Positions 32,914-42,544 of a stretch of DNA of 64,000 nucleotides are shown here, piece after piece. Source of the DNA: an uncultured bacterium. Lineage in GTDB: Bacteria > Verrucomicrobiota > Kiritimatiellia > RFP12 > UBA1067. A program made the position numbers and the translations under genes. The number at the start of each line of letters is the position of its first letter. Position 1 is the first letter of the stretch. The notes under the pieces are model-generated. The model did no database searches and was not told the origin of the DNA. It worked only from the letters and a program-made list of their open reading frames with translations. The stretch spans positions 1-64,000 of the forward strand of contig URIT01000004.1 of assembly GCA_900547945.1 (NCBI GenBank), given 5' to 3'.

Positions 32914-35900
32914 ATGATGATGGATATGAGCAAGCTGAGTTGGATGCTGGTCGGCCTGATGCCCCTGGTGGCGGTCGCCGCCGACGGAACCTGGGAGACG
33001 CTGTCGTTCGCGAAGGGGACGTATGCGCCGCTGGACGCCTACACGCGCGCGGGCGGGAAGCTCGTGGGCGCGGCCCTGAAGGGCGAGACCTACCCGATGG
33101 CGCTGCGCAACGTCACGAAGGCGGAGGTTTCCGAACAGGGGAAGCTGGACGTGGTGGTGCCCGCCGGCGCGTGGGTGCTGCATCCCGCGCCGCAGGCCGC
33201 GGCCGTCCTGCGCCATGCCCCGGCCAAGGCGGGCCCCTACGACGTCACGGTGACCTGTGCCGCCCTCAAGGCGGGTGACGGGAACCCGAAGACGGCCGGC
33301 GTCGACGTGACGCTTCTCGTGGCCGGCGCGGAACGGGCGCGGTTCACGCTCCGAGCCGGGACGGACCAGGTCCGCCGGACGGTCCGCCTCGCCGCCGTGA
33401 AGCTTGGCGCAGACGCGGCGGTGGAGGTGCGCGTCGACGCGCGCGGCTCGCACATCTGCGACGCGACGGCGGTGTCGCTCGCGCTCGCGCGGCCCGAGAC
33501 GGTGCCCGTGGACGTGCCGGGCGCGTGGCGGCGCCTGCCGCCCAGGGACGTCGATCCGAAGCTCTCGCACGTCTCCGACCCGATCCCGCGCCCGTGGAGC
33601 GGACAGAAGGCCGCGCTCGCCTTCGCGCGCCTCGGCGTGTCGCCCCAGGCGGCGTCCCGCCCGCTCGGTGCGGACGGCCTTGCGTTCACGGGCGCGGCGC
33701 GGCTGCGCCTCGACTGGGCGGCCGCCGAGCCCGAACGGGCGAAGCCCCCCCTCGGCCGCGATCCGCGCAGCCTGTGGCAGGGCCGCACGCTTCCCAAGGC
33801 CCCGGTCACCGAGCCGCGCCTCTACACGTTCGGGCGCTCGCTGCGCTTCTTCCGGGACGCCGTGCCGGACACCGAGGTGCTGCTGCCGTTCGCGGTCGTC
33901 GTGGACGGCAACCCCGAGGACGGCTTCGGCGGCTACGTGCTTGGCTACGACACGGCGGCGCCGTGGACGTGCGTGCCCGGCACGAACGGTGTGACGGTCG
34001 CCTGTTCCGCGCCGGACGCGCGTGCGTTCGCGTTCCGCTTCGACGGCACGTGGCTCGCGGGCCTGCAGAAGATGGCGCGCGCGCTCGATGCGTTCCCCGC
34101 GCTGAAGGGGCTCGTGGAGACGCGGTGCGCCGCGCTCGCCCAGGGCCTCGACCCGATGCCCGACGCCGAACTCTTCCTCACGGTCCTTTCCGAATGGGTG
34201 CAGGACGACGCGAAGTGGGGCTGTCCCCTCGATGGCTGGGATACCTACGTGCGCGGGCGCGTCGCGCGGCGTGCGAAGCTCCTCGCCGACCCGCGCCTGA
34301 AGGAGACGCTCGCGAAGGGGATCCTCTTCAACACGCGCCGCAGCCCGACGTGGAACCACTGCGTGGCGCAGTACTTCGGCTGGCGGCAGCGCCCGGGCGG
34401 AAGCCTGTTCGCGCTGGAGGCGCCGGGACGGTCGATGAAGACGCGCGACCTGATCGCGGGGCGGATGCCCTCCGGCAGCTACCTGGAGCCGCGCCTCTCG
34501 TATGACGCGCGCCGGATCCTCTTCGCGTTCGTGGAGACGGAGGGTCCGCTCAACCCCTACGCGATGTGCGTGAACGAGGAGGGCGGCGACGACCACTACT
34601 ACCACCTGTGGGAGATCGCGCCGGACGGTTCGGGTCTGAAGCAGCTCACGCGGGGGGTCTACGAGGACTTCATGCCGGAGTTCCTGCCGGACGGCGACAT
34701 CGCCTTCATGTCCACGCGCCGCCGCTCGCAGAGCCGCTGCTTCTGGTTCGGCTACTCGAACCGCTGGCAGGCGTACACGATGTTCCGCATGCGCCCGGAC
34801 GGCTCGGAGATCCGCCAGCTCTCGTGGAACGACGTCGCCGAGTGGTTCCCCGCGATGGCCAACAACGGCGAGCTCATGTTCGCGCGCTGGGACTACATCG
34901 ACCGCGACGCCGTGCGCCACCAGAACCTCTGGGCCATGCGCCCGGACGGCACGAACCCGAAGGCGCTCTGGGGCAACGAGACGCCCGACCCGCACTGCAC
35001 GTTCCAGATCCGCGCCGTCCCCGGCTCGCGCAAGGTCGCCTGCATCGCCTCCGCCCACCACGCCGTGACGGGCGGCCCGCTCATCCTCATCGACCCCTCC
35101 ATCGACGAGAACAGCGAGGACGCCGTGACGCACGTCACGCCCGGCCACTACCCCGAGATCCGCATGGGCACGCCGGACGACGACGACCCCGCCGCGCACA
35201 ACGACTGGTACAACTCGCCGTGGCCCTACGGGGAGGACCTCTTCCTTGTGAGCTGGAGCCGCGACCACCTGCACTACGAGCCGAGCCGCCCCGCGCCCGA
35301 CGCCTCGCTCGGCCTCTACGTGCTCGCCGCCGACGGGACGCGCGAAGTGCTCTGGCGCGACGGCCGGATGAACGCGATGTGCCCGACGCCGCTCGTCGCG
35401 CGCCCCGTGCCGCCCAAGCTGGAGTCGCAGTTCGACCCGGCCCTCCGCGCGGCGAAGAAGGGCGAGGTGTTCATCGCGGACGTGCGGCGCGGCCTCAAGG
35501 ACGTCAAGCCGGGCGCCCTCGCCCAGGTGCGCGTCGTCCAGATCTTCCCGCGCACGGCCCCCGACCAGTACCTCCCGAACACGGGGCGCGGCGGCCACGA
35601 GAACGCCCGTGCCGTCCTCGGCACCGCGCAGGTGGAGGCGGACGGCTCGTGCCGCTTCCTCGTCCCCGCCGAGAAGGCGATTCTCTTCCAGGTGCTTGAC
35701 GGGGAGGGCCGCGCGTGGCGCACGATGCGCTCGACGACCTCGCTCATGCCGGGCGAGCGCGTCTCGTGCGTCGGCTGCCACGAGCCGAAGCGCGAGGCCG
35801 GCGCCGCCGCCGCGCCGCGCGCGGCGGCGATGAAGAAGCCCGCGCAGGAACTCGCCGTGCCGCCGGAGGGCGGGCGTCCGTGGGGCTTCGTCGAGAACGT

Positions 35901-36417
35901 GCAGCCCATCCTCGACGCGAAGTGCATCCGCTGCCACGGCGACCGGAACCCGCCGAAGGGCATCGCGCTCACGCGCACGCCCGATCCGCGCTTCTCGAAC
36001 GCGACGAACGTCGTCACGGTGGGCGCGCGGCAGTATTCGGCGCCGTTCACACGGTCCTACGCGACGCTGTGCTTCACGGACGAGCCGACGGGGCGCAAAC
36101 CGGGCGGCAAGCAGTTCCAGTGGTACAAGCCCCGCCGGGGCGTTGCGCTGGACGGCACGCCCGCCGAGATGGTGCCGTGCTGGCCCGAGTACAACCATGT
36201 GCAGACGACGCCCGAGGGGCCGGGGCGCAACGCGCTCGGCTCCGGCCTCTTCGGACACCTCTCGCGCGGGAAGCACGCGAACCTGCTTACGCCCGAGGAG
36301 CTGCGCATGCTCGCCACGTGGATCGACCTCAACGCCACGTTCTACGGCTGCTACGAGGAACCGTTCCTCTCGCGGCAGCTGAAGGGCGAGGCGATCCCGA
36401 TGCCGGAACACCAGTAA
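32914..36417 (+). CDS. Exported HzsA-related dihaem protein with TolB-like propeller
   Basis: An 1167-residue exported protein resembling the hydrazine synthase alpha-subunit-related proteins annotated in many Planctomycetes and Kiritimatiellota. After a signal peptide and N-terminal beta region (about 25-470), a propeller-like region follows (about 490-860) with TolB-like phrases such as IAPDGSGLKQLTRGVYEDFMPEFLPDG (quoted in part; about residues 568-595). The C-terminal third has two c-type haem sites, CVGCH (about 952) and CIRCH (about 1008). True hydrazine synthase needs partner subunits that are absent, so anammox chemistry is not implied; a redox role at the cell surface is the safest reading. 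Several ATGs (32914, 32917, 32926) could be the start. Confidence 0.75.
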   Translation: MMMDMSKLSWMLVGLMPLVAVAADGTWETLSFAKGTYAPLDAYTRAGGKLVGAALKGETYPMALRNVTKAEVSEQGKLDVVVPAGAWVLHPAPQAAAVLRHAPAKAGPYDVTVTCAALKAGDGNPKTAGVDVTLLVAGAERARFTLRAGTDQVRRTVRLAAVKLGADAAVEVRVDARGSHICDATAVSLALARPETVPVDVPGAWRRLPPRDVDPKLSHVSDPIPRPWSGQKAALAFARLGVSPQAASRPLGADGLAFTGAARLRLDWAAAEPERAKPPLGRDPRSLWQGRTLPKAPVTEPRLYTFGRSLRFFRDAVPDTEVLLPFAVVVDGNPEDGFGGYVLGYDTAAPWTCVPGTNGVTVACSAPDARAFAFRFDGTWLAGLQKMARALDAFPALKGLVETRCAALAQGLDPMPDAELFLTVLSEWVQDDAKWGCPLDGWDTYVRGRVARRAKLLADPRLKETLAKGILFNTRRSPTWNHCVAQYFGWRQRPGGSLFALEAPGRSMKTRDLIAGRMPSGSYLEPRLSYDARRILFAFVETEGPLNPYAMCVNEEGGDDHYYHLWEIAPDGSGLKQLTRGVYEDFMPEFLPDGDIAFMSTRRRSQSRCFWFGYSNRWQAYTMFRMRPDGSEIRQLSWNDVAEWFPAMANNGELMFARWDYIDRDAVRHQNLWAMRPDGTNPKALWGNETPDPHCTFQIRAVPGSRKVACIASAHHAVTGGPLILIDPSIDENSEDAVTHVTPGHYPEIRMGTPDDDDPAAHNDWYNSPWPYGEDLFLVSWSRDHLHYEPSRPAPDASLGLYVLAADGTREVLWRDGRMNAMCPTPLVARPVPPKLESQFDPALRAAKKGEVFIADVRRGLKDVKPGALAQVRVVQIFPRTAPDQYLPNTGRGGHENARAVLGTAQVEADGSCRFLVPAEKAILFQVLDGEGRAWRTMRSTTSLMPGERVSCVGCHEPKREAGAAAAPRAAAMKKPAQELAVPPEGGRPWGFVENVQPILDAKCIRCHGDRNPPKGIALTRTPDPRFSNATNVVTVGARQYSAPFTRSYATLCFTDEPTGRKPGGKQFQWYKPRRGVALDGTPAEMVPCWPEYNHVQTTPEGPGRNALGSGLFGHLSRGKHANLLTPEELRMLATWIDLNATFYGCYEEPFLSRQLKGEAIPMPEHQ

Positions 36418-36434
36418 ACCAAGAGGACGCCATC

Positions 36435-37235
36435 ATGGGCACGCTCTTCCAGGTCAACGATCTCCACGTCACCTACCGCCGTCCGGGCGAGAAACCCCTG
36501 GAGGCGGTGAGGGGGGTGAGCTTCACGCTCGCCGAGGGCGAAACGCTCGGCATCGTGGGCGAGAGCGGCAGCGGCAAGTCGACGATCGCGAAGGCGCTCA
36601 TGCTCCTCCAGCCGGTTTCCGGGGGCGAAATCCTCTTCTGCGGGAAGAACGTCGCGGCGTTCGACCGCGCGGCGTGCCGCGCCTACCGGCGGGACGTGCA
36701 GATGGTGTTCCAGGACGCGGTGGGCTCGCTCAACCCGCGCATGACGATCCGCCAGGCGCTCGACGAGGCGCTGCGGCTCGTACGGGACGACGCGGCGCGG
36801 CGGAAGGGGGAGGGGAACCGCACGCCCGAATCCCTGTTGGAGGTCGTAGGGCTCTCCCGGGCCGTCCTCGACCAGTATCCGCGCGAACTTTCGGGCGGAC
36901 AGTGCCAGCGCGCGTCGTTCGCGCGGGCGCTTGCGGTGGGCCCGCGCGTCCTCGTAGCGGACGAACCCGTCTCGGCGCTTGACGTGTCGGTGCAGGCCCG
37001 CATCCTCAACCTGCTTCGGGACCTGCGGCGGAACCTGAACCTCTCGGTGATCCTCATCGCGCACGACCTCGCCGTCGTGCGCAACGTCTGCGACCGCGTG
37101 TGCGTCATGCACAAGGGCCTTTTTGCGGACGCGGGCCCGGCGGAGGAGGTGTTCGCACACCCCACGAGCGCCTATACGCGCGACCTGCTCGCGGCCGTCC
37201 CCGACGTCGCGCGCGAACTCGCAAAGCGCCGTTGA
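36435..37235 (+). CDS. ABC transporter ATP-binding protein, Opp/Dpp type
   Basis: A 266-residue nucleotide-binding subunit. Walker A GESGSGKST (about residues 40-48), Q-loop MVFQDAVGSLNPRMTI, signature LSGGQCQRASFARAL, Walker B VLVADEPVSALDVS and the switch histidine in LIAHDLAVV are complete. The FQD-SLNPRMT string and the HPTSAYTRDLLAAVP ending are typical of oligopeptide/dipeptide OppF/DppF. It is shorter than usual (~320), lacking most of the C-terminal peptide-transporter extension. No permease or binding protein lies beside it, so it must pair with subunits elsewhere. It is 17 nt after the HzsA-like gene. Confidence 0.88.
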   Translation: MGTLFQVNDLHVTYRRPGEKPLEAVRGVSFTLAEGETLGIVGESGSGKSTIAKALMLLQPVSGGEILFCGKNVAAFDRAACRAYRRDVQMVFQDAVGSLNPRMTIRQALDEALRLVRDDAARRKGEGNRTPESLLEVVGLSRAVLDQYPRELSGGQCQRASFARALAVGPRVLVADEPVSALDVSVQARILNLLRDLRRNLNLSVILIAHDLAVVRNVCDRVCVMHKGLFADAGPAEEVFAHPTSAYTRDLLAAVPDVARELAKRR

Positions 37236-37286
37236 CGTCGCACCCTGCCATGCCGTTGACGTCCCGCGCCGACCGGCGCGGGGCTG

Positions 37287-37315
37287 TTGCCCGCGTCCGG
37301 TGGATGTGGTAGAAT
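37287..37315 (+). promoter_or_regulatory. Promoter of the serine hydrolase gene
   Basis: TTGCCC (37287-37292), 17-bp spacer, TAGAAT (37310-37315) with TGG before it. Only 6 nt separate the -10 box from ATG 37322, so the mRNA should be leaderless. Confidence 0.75.
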
Positions 37316-37321
37316 ATCCCC

Positions 37322-38539
37322 ATGAAACTCAACGCACTCATCCTGTTGGCGGCGGGCGCGGCGCTCGCCGGGAACCTCTTCACCGCCTCGGCGGATACCA
37401 CGTTCGCGCGCGATGCGCTCAAACCCTACGTCGAGAACGGGCAGCTGCCGGGCGCGATCAGCGTCTTCGCGAAGCCCGGCGCCGAGGAGATCGCGTGCGT
37501 GGGGTACGCGGACGTGGCGGCGAAGCGCCCGATCAAGATGGACGACGTCTACATGCAGTGTTCCCAGACGAAGGGCTTCTGCGGCGTGACGATCGCCATC
37601 CTCGTGGAGGAGGGCAAGCTCAAGCTCGACGACCCCGTTTCGAAATACCTCCCCGAATTCGCGAATCTGTGGGTCAAGACGTCCGAATCGAACGGCGTGC
37701 GCACGCTCACGCGGGCGAAGAACACGCTCACCGTGCGCATGGTGATGAACCACACGGGCGGCTTCCCGTTCGAGATTCCCGCCAAGCAGGGCAACATCAA
37801 GGGCGGCGGCTGGTCGGGCGGTGCGCCCCTCCGCCAGACGGCGGCGATCGCGGCGGCGTGCCCGCTCCTCTTTGAGCCCGGCACGAAGACGCAGTACTCG
37901 AACACGGGCATCGACATCGGCGCGGCGGTGACGGAGATCGTCACGGGCAAGCCGTGGGAGGAGTTCCTGAAGGAGCGCGTGCTGCTGCCGCTCGGAATGA
38001 AGGATTCGGGCTTCTGGCCGACCGACGCGCAGCTCGCGCACCAGGTGGAGATGTACAGCTGCCGGAAGGACCAGCCGGCCGTCTACCAGCGCGAGGCGTC
38101 GATGCAGCAGCGCCCGTACAACGACCGCCACGTGTTCGCCTCGGCGGGTGCGGGCCTCTGGACGACGGCGGCGGACCAGCTCAAGTTCTATAAGATGCTG
38201 ATGAACCTCGGCAAGGGGGAGAACGGCGTGCGCATCCTCAAGGAAGAGACGGTGAAGACCCTCCTTGCGGTCTCGTCGCGTCCGAAGGGCATGGGCGGCT
38301 ACTCGCTCGGCCTCGTGGCGCCGGAGGTGGACAGCGAGGGAAGCTGGTTCGGCCACGGCGGCGCGTGGGGCACGAACTGCATGGTCAACTGGCACCGCAA
38401 GCAGCTCAAGCTCTGGGCGGTGCAGCTCACGGGCGGCCCGCGCCCCTGGGACGGTGCGCGCGAGAAGGCGGCGAACGCCTTCTTCAACGCGGTGATCGAC
38501 AATTCCGGGGTGAACGCCTACACCGGCCGCGTGAAGTGA
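37322..38539 (+). CDS. Exported beta-lactamase-fold serine hydrolase (class C/EstB type)
   Basis: A 405-residue protein with a signal peptide ending near TASA. The SxxK motif is CSQTKGF (Ser at about residue 81), YxN is YSNTGID (about 193) and the HxG triad equivalent is WFGHGGAWG (about 345). This is the penicillin-binding-protein/beta-lactamase family that also includes esterases and D-amino peptidases; resistance function should not be assumed. Length is usual. No ribosome site is visible, consistent with a leaderless transcript from the adjacent promoter. Confidence 0.88.
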   Translation: MKLNALILLAAGAALAGNLFTASADTTFARDALKPYVENGQLPGAISVFAKPGAEEIACVGYADVAAKRPIKMDDVYMQCSQTKGFCGVTIAILVEEGKLKLDDPVSKYLPEFANLWVKTSESNGVRTLTRAKNTLTVRMVMNHTGGFPFEIPAKQGNIKGGGWSGGAPLRQTAAIAAACPLLFEPGTKTQYSNTGIDIGAAVTEIVTGKPWEEFLKERVLLPLGMKDSGFWPTDAQLAHQVEMYSCRKDQPAVYQREASMQQRPYNDRHVFASAGAGLWTTAADQLKFYKMLMNLGKGENGVRILKEETVKTLLAVSSRPKGMGGYSLGLVAPEVDSEGSWFGHGGAWGTNCMVNWHRKQLKLWAVQLTGGPRPWDGAREKAANAFFNAVIDNSGVNAYTGRVK

Positions 38540-38589
38540 CGAGACGGCAGATTTGAGGCTTGGCGCCTCGTTCGGCCCCGCGTTGCATC

Positions 38590-38618
38590 TTGCGACGGCG
38601 GGGCCGATTTGATAGAAT
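38590..38618 (+). promoter_or_regulatory. Promoter of the DUF3127-prmC operon
   Basis: TTGCGA (38590-38595), 17-bp spacer, TAGAAT (38613-38618). Unlike several neighbours the leader carries a proper AAAGGAG ribosome site before ATG 38646. Confidence 0.7.
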
Positions 38619-38645
38619 GGGCGGCGTCAGGACAAAGGAGCAGAC

Positions 38646-39038
38646 ATGACAACGTATGACTACACGGGCGTCGTCGAACTGGTCGGCGAGACGAAGGAGT
38701 TTGGGACGAACGGCTTCACGAAGCGGGATCTCGTCGTCGGCAATGACGTGGATTCCATGAACAAGTATCCGAATCCCGTTCTCTTCACCTTCAAGAAGGA
38801 CCGCTGCGCGCTGTGCGACGCGGTGAAGAAGGGCGACCGGGTCAAGGTCAACTTCACGATCGACGGGCGCCGCTGGGACGGCCCGAACGGAACGCGCTAC
38901 TTCACGGACCTCACGGGCTGGAAGATCGAGGTGCTGAACGGCGACGGTTCGTCCACCGAGCCGGTTCCCGCCCCCGCCGAGGCCCCGGCGATGGAGACTT
39001 CCGCTGCGGCGAGCGACCCCGACGACCTTCCGTTCTGA
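38646..39038 (+). CDS. DUF3127 OB-fold protein with SSB-like acidic tail
   Basis: A 130-residue cytoplasmic protein. The body (about 1-98) fits DUF3127: GVVELVGETKEFGTNGFTKRDLVV, quoted here as residues 8-31, is followed by hydrophilic strands ending in YFTDLTGWKIEV. A disordered Pro/Ala linker leads to the C-terminus DPDDLPF, which mimics the acidic DDDIPF tip by which single-strand DNA-binding proteins recruit partners. The family is thought to bind nucleic acid, but its role is unknown. prmC follows 2 nt after the stop, so the two are co-translated. Confidence 0.8.
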   Translation: MTTYDYTGVVELVGETKEFGTNGFTKRDLVVGNDVDSMNKYPNPVLFTFKKDRCALCDAVKKGDRVKVNFTIDGRRWDGPNGTRYFTDLTGWKIEVLNGDGSSTEPVPAPAEAPAMETSAAASDPDDLPF

Positions 39039-39040
39039 CG

Positions 39041-39928
39041 GTGAAGACCTGGGGTGACATCCTCCGGCTCGGCGGGGCGTATCTCGCGGGCCGGGGCGTG
39101 CCGGACGCGCAGGTTGCGGCGGAACTTCTGGTGGCGCGGCTGCTGAAATGCGGCCGCGGCTTTCTTTCTCCCCACCTCGCGGAAACGCCGTCCGAAGCCT
39201 ACGTGGAGGCGATGCGGCGCGGCATGGCGCGTCTCGCGAAGGGCGAACCGATCCAGTACGTGCTCGGCGAGTGGGACTTCCGTTCGCTCACGCTGACGTG
39301 CGACCGGCGGGCGCTCATCCCCCGCCCCGAGACGGAGGAGCTTGTCACGCGCGTCCTGAAGTTCCTCCGGGCGCGTTTCCCGTCGCCCTCCCAACCGCCC
39401 CCCTCGTCCACGCCCCCCCTCGTCGTGGACGTCGGCACGGGATCGGGGTGCATCCTCCTCTCCCTCGCGAAGGAATTCCCGGGCGAGGCCGCGTTCCTGG
39501 GCATCGACATCTCCGCGAACGCGGTGGCGCTTGCACGCGAGAACGCGGCCCGGTGCGGGCTGGCCGACCGGGTGGCGTTCACGGTGGCGGACGGTCTGGA
39601 CGACTTCGACGAGCCGGAGACGGTCGACGTGCTCGTCTCCAACCCGCCCTACATCCGCACGGCGGACTGCGCGGCGCTCGACCCGCGCATCCGCGACCAC
39701 GAGCCGATGAACGCGCTCGACGGCGGTCCCGAGGGCCTGGATTTCTACGAACGCCTCGTGGGCGACGCGCTCAACGTCCTCCGGCCCGGCGGCGGCGTCT
39801 TCTTCGAGATCGGCGACGGACAGGGCGCCGCGCTCCGGAAACTTTTCTTCGACGCGGGCTTCGACGACATCCGCATTGAGCCGGACGATGCCGGCCACGA
39901 CCGCTATGCGAGCGCCGTCCTTTCCTGA
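39041..39928 (+). CDS. prmC: Release factor glutamine methyltransferase
   Basis: A 295-residue SAM-dependent enzyme that methylates the GGQ glutamine of peptide release factors. The N-terminal helical domain (about 1-85, including [13 protein letters not shown] and [13 protein letters not shown]) and the catalytic domain with the SAM loop [13 protein letters not shown] (about 128-140) and active-site NPPYI (about 203-207) are intact. The start is GTG 39041, 2 nt after the DUF3127 stop; it aligns with the family start and no ATG is better. A Pro-rich insertion ([13 protein letters not shown]) just before the SAM loop is unusual. Confidence 0.93.
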   Translation: MKTWGDILRLGGAYLAGRGVPDAQVAAELLVARLLKCGRGFLSPHLAETPSEAYVEAMRRGMARLAKGEPIQYVLGEWDFRSLTLTCDRRALIPRPETEELVTRVLKFLRARFPSPSQPPPSSTPPLVVDVGTGSGCILLSLAKEFPGEAAFLGIDISANAVALARENAARCGLADRVAFTVADGLDDFDEPETVDVLVSNPPYIRTADCAALDPRIRDHEPMNALDGGPEGLDFYERLVGDALNVLRPGGGVFFEIGDGQGAALRKLFFDAGFDDIRIEPDDAGHDRYASAVLS

Positions 39929-39964
39929 CCCCCTCCGTCTTTTTCAACTTCTTCATATTTCCGC

Positions 39965-39994
39965 TTGCTTTCCGCCCAATAAAAGCGATAAACT
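39965..39994 (+). promoter_or_regulatory. Promoter of fusA
   Basis: TTGCTT (39965-39970), 18-bp spacer, TAAACT (39989-39994) in an AT-rich gap; the leader of about 33 nt carries CAGGAG before ATG 40034. Confidence 0.6.
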
Positions 39995-40033
39995 ATTCGC
40001 TCACTTTTTTGAACACACCAGGAGTAGACAGAA

Positions 40034-42136
40034 ATGGCAGCTAAAACCTTCCCGATTGACCATGTGCGCAACTTCGGCATCATGGCCCACATCGACGGCG
40101 GCAAGACGACGACGTCCGAGCGCATCCTTTACTATTCGGGCAAGAACTACAAGATCGGCGAGGTGCACGAGGGCGCCGCGACGATGGACTTCATGGTGCA
40201 GGAGCAGGAGCGCGGCATTACGATCCAGTCCGCCGCCACGTGCGTGATGTGGGGCGCCTACCGCCTCTCCCTGATTGACACTCCCGGACACGTGGACTTC
40301 ACGGCCGAGGTGGAGCGTTCGCTCCGCGTCCTCGATGGCGCGGTCGCCCTCTACTGCGCGGTCGGCGGCGTGCAGCCGCAGTCCGAGCAGGTGTGGCGCC
40401 AGAGCGAGAAGTACAAGGTGCCGAAGATCGCGTTCGTCAACAAGATGGACCGCGTGGGCGCGAACTTCTACGCCGTCATGGACCAGATGAAGAGCCAGCT
40501 CGGCGCAAACCCCGTGCCGATGGTGCTGCCGATCGGCGCCGGCGAGTCGTTCAGCGGCATTGTCGACCTCATCTCGATGAAGGCCCTCCGCTACGACATG
40601 AAGACCCTCGGCAAGACGGTCACGGCGGAGGAGATTCCCGCCGACATGGTCGAGAAGGCGAAGGAGTACCGCCAGAAAATGGTCGAGAGCGCGGCCGAGC
40701 AGGACGACGCCCTCATGGAGAAGTTCTTCGCGGGCGAGGAGCTGACGGTCGATGAGATCAAGAAGGCCATCCGCAAGGGCTGCATCGCGCGCACGATCAC
40801 GCCGGCGTTCTGCGGCAGCGCGTTCAAGGACAAGGGCGTGCAGCAGCTGCTGGACGGCGTGTGCGACTACCTCCCGTCCCCGCTCGACGCGGGTCCGGCG
40901 GTCTCCGCCGACGACCCGTCGCAGAAGCGCGAGCCGAGCGACGCCGAGCCGTTCTGCGGCCTCGCGTTCAAGATCATGAACGATCCGAAGTCCGGCGGCA
41001 AGATCACCTTCGTGCGCGTCTACTCGGGCACGCTCAAGCTCGGCGCCGAACTGCTCGACTCCACGATCAACCGCGAGCAGCGCATTTCCCGCCTCTTCCG
41101 CATGCACGCCGCCAAGCAGGAGCCCCTGGACGAGGCGCACGCCGGCGACATCGTGGCGTGTGTGGGCCTCACCGAGACGCGCACGGGCGACACGCTCTGC
41201 GACCCCGAGCACCCGATCACGCTGGAGTCGATCGACTTCCCGGCGCCGGTGATCTCCGTCGCGGTGAAGCCGCAGTCCCGCCAGGACAACGAAAAGCTCG
41301 GCGTCGCGCTCCACGCGCTCGCGATGGAAGACCCGACCTTCGTCGTCACGTTCGATCAGGAGACCTCCGAGACGATCATCGCCGGCATGGGCGAGCTCTA
41401 CCTCGAAGTCATCGTGGACCGCCTCAAGCGCGAGTTCAACGTGGCGTGCGACGTGGGCGCCCCGCAGGTCGCCTACCGCGAAACGCTCACCCAGAAGGTC
41501 GAGAGCGAGTACAAGCACGTCAAGCAGTCCGGCGGCCGCGGCCAGTACGCGCACGTCTGCCTGCGCCTTGAGCCGCAGGAGCCCGGCAAGGACTTCGAGT
41601 TCGTCAACGAGGTCAAGGGCGGCGTCATCCCGACGGAGTACATCCCGGCGGTCGAGAAGGGTGTGCGCAAGGCGCTTGAGGCGGGCCCGCTCGCGGGCTT
41701 CCCGGTCGTGAACGTCAAGGCGACGGTCTACTTCGGCTCGTACCACGAGGTCGACTCGAACGAATTCGCGTTCATCACCTGCGCGATGCAGTGCTTCAAG
41801 CAGGGCTTCCTCAAGGCGAAGCCGCAGCTGCTGGAACCGATGATGGACGTCGAGGTCGTGGTGCCCGAGCAGTACATGGGCGCGGCGAACGGTTCCATCA
41901 ACCAGCGCCGTGGCCGCGTGGAGGGCATGGACGACCGTGGCGGCATGAAGAGCATCAAGGCGACCGTCCCGCTGGGCGAGATGTTCGGCTACTCGAACGC
42001 GATCCGCACGGTCACGCAGGGCCGTGGCACGTTCACGATGATCTTCAAGCAGTACGAGCCGGTTCCGGCCTCGATCGCGAAGACGGTCATCGAGAAGCGC
42101 ATCAAGGAAGGCAAGGTCCGCCCGAGCGCCGAATAG
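40034..42136 (+). CDS. fusA: Translation elongation factor G
   Basis: A 700-residue GTPase that moves tRNA and mRNA through the ribosome and helps recycle it. The G domain has G1 [12 protein letters not shown] (about residues 17-28), G2 in [10 protein letters not shown]3 DTPGHVDF and G4 NKMDR; domains II-V follow with the usual RGQYAHV block of domain IV. Length is typical. The G1 motif has Gly where almost all EF-G proteins have Ala (AHIDAGKTT). It is monocistronic, with its own promoter and a downstream terminator, rather than in a str operon with rpsL/rpsG/tuf. Confidence 0.95.
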   Translation: MAAKTFPIDHVRNFGIMAHIDGGKTTTSERILYYSGKNYKIGEVHEGAATMDFMVQEQERGITIQSAATCVMWGAYRLSLIDTPGHVDFTAEVERSLRVLDGAVALYCAVGGVQPQSEQVWRQSEKYKVPKIAFVNKMDRVGANFYAVMDQMKSQLGANPVPMVLPIGAGESFSGIVDLISMKALRYDMKTLGKTVTAEEIPADMVEKAKEYRQKMVESAAEQDDALMEKFFAGEELTVDEIKKAIRKGCIARTITPAFCGSAFKDKGVQQLLDGVCDYLPSPLDAGPAVSADDPSQKREPSDAEPFCGLAFKIMNDPKSGGKITFVRVYSGTLKLGAELLDSTINREQRISRLFRMHAAKQEPLDEAHAGDIVACVGLTETRTGDTLCDPEHPITLESIDFPAPVISVAVKPQSRQDNEKLGVALHALAMEDPTFVVTFDQETSETIIAGMGELYLEVIVDRLKREFNVACDVGAPQVAYRETLTQKVESEYKHVKQSGGRGQYAHVCLRLEPQEPGKDFEFVNEVKGGVIPTEYIPAVEKGVRKALEAGPLAGFPVVNVKATVYFGSYHEVDSNEFAFITCAMQCFKQGFLKAKPQLLEPMMDVEVVVPEQYMGAANGSINQRRGRVEGMDDRGGMKSIKATVPLGEMFGYSNAIRTVTQGRGTFTMIFKQYEPVPASIAKTVIEKRIKEGKVRPSAE

Positions 42137-42168
42137 CGTCCGCGCAGCCGCGCCTTTCGAGGCGTGAC

Positions 42169-42207
42169 GAAAACCGTCCTCCCCGCCCTGCGGGCGAGGG
42201 CGGTTTT
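42169..42207 (+). terminator. Intrinsic terminator of fusA
   Basis: AAAACCGTCCTCCCCGCCC pairs with GGGCGAGGGCGGTTTT around a short loop and ends in a run of five T. The A-rich 5' side means it can also work on the other strand. Confidence 0.85.
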
Positions 42208-42301
42208 TCTGTTCTGCTTTGGCGATGATTGAACGCTGACGACAATTTTTCCGCGTGAGGCGTCGCAGACATCCCTTGGCTGATTACGGTTCTGGACATG
42301 A

Positions 42302-42538
42302 ATGAGATTTTATTACGCACTGAAATCTCACGCCTTGCGCCCCCTGTGGCCGGAGTCCCGCAGCTCGCTCTACACGCCCGCGCTCGCCGAGCTGTGGCGG
42401 AGGATGCGTCAAGGCCGCCCGGACGCGCGGGAGTGCGTCCCTCCCCAACCCAATCCCACCCTCTAAACCCTAAAACCTGAAACCTAAAACCTGAAACCTC
42501 CCTTCTTCCCCCCGAACGGGGCGGTTTTCTGCTATACT
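42302..42538. repeat. Gene-free spacer with hairpin unit, short tandem repeats and a -10 box
   Basis: After the fusA terminator no gene is seen until 42545. The spacer holds TGAGATTT...AAATCTCA (about 42303-42331), a GGACGCGCGGGAGTGCGTCC hairpin at 42421-42440 related to the 27.2-kb array, and AAACCTGAAACCT-type tandem units at 42464-42499 like those at 2122-2175. It ends with TATACT at 42533-42538, only 6 nt before ATG 42545, predicting a leaderless mRNA for the next gene. Confidence 0.65.
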
Positions 42539-42544
42539 ATCTCC

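Noticed and set aside
32914..36417. Anammox hydrazine synthase
   Set aside because: The beta/gamma subunits and other anammox genes are absent, and HzsA-like proteins are common in non-anammox PVC bacteria.
37322..38539. Antibiotic resistance beta-lactamase
   Set aside because: The motifs fit the broad class C/EstB/PBP-like hydrolase family; there is no specific AmpC signature and no ampR-type regulator.
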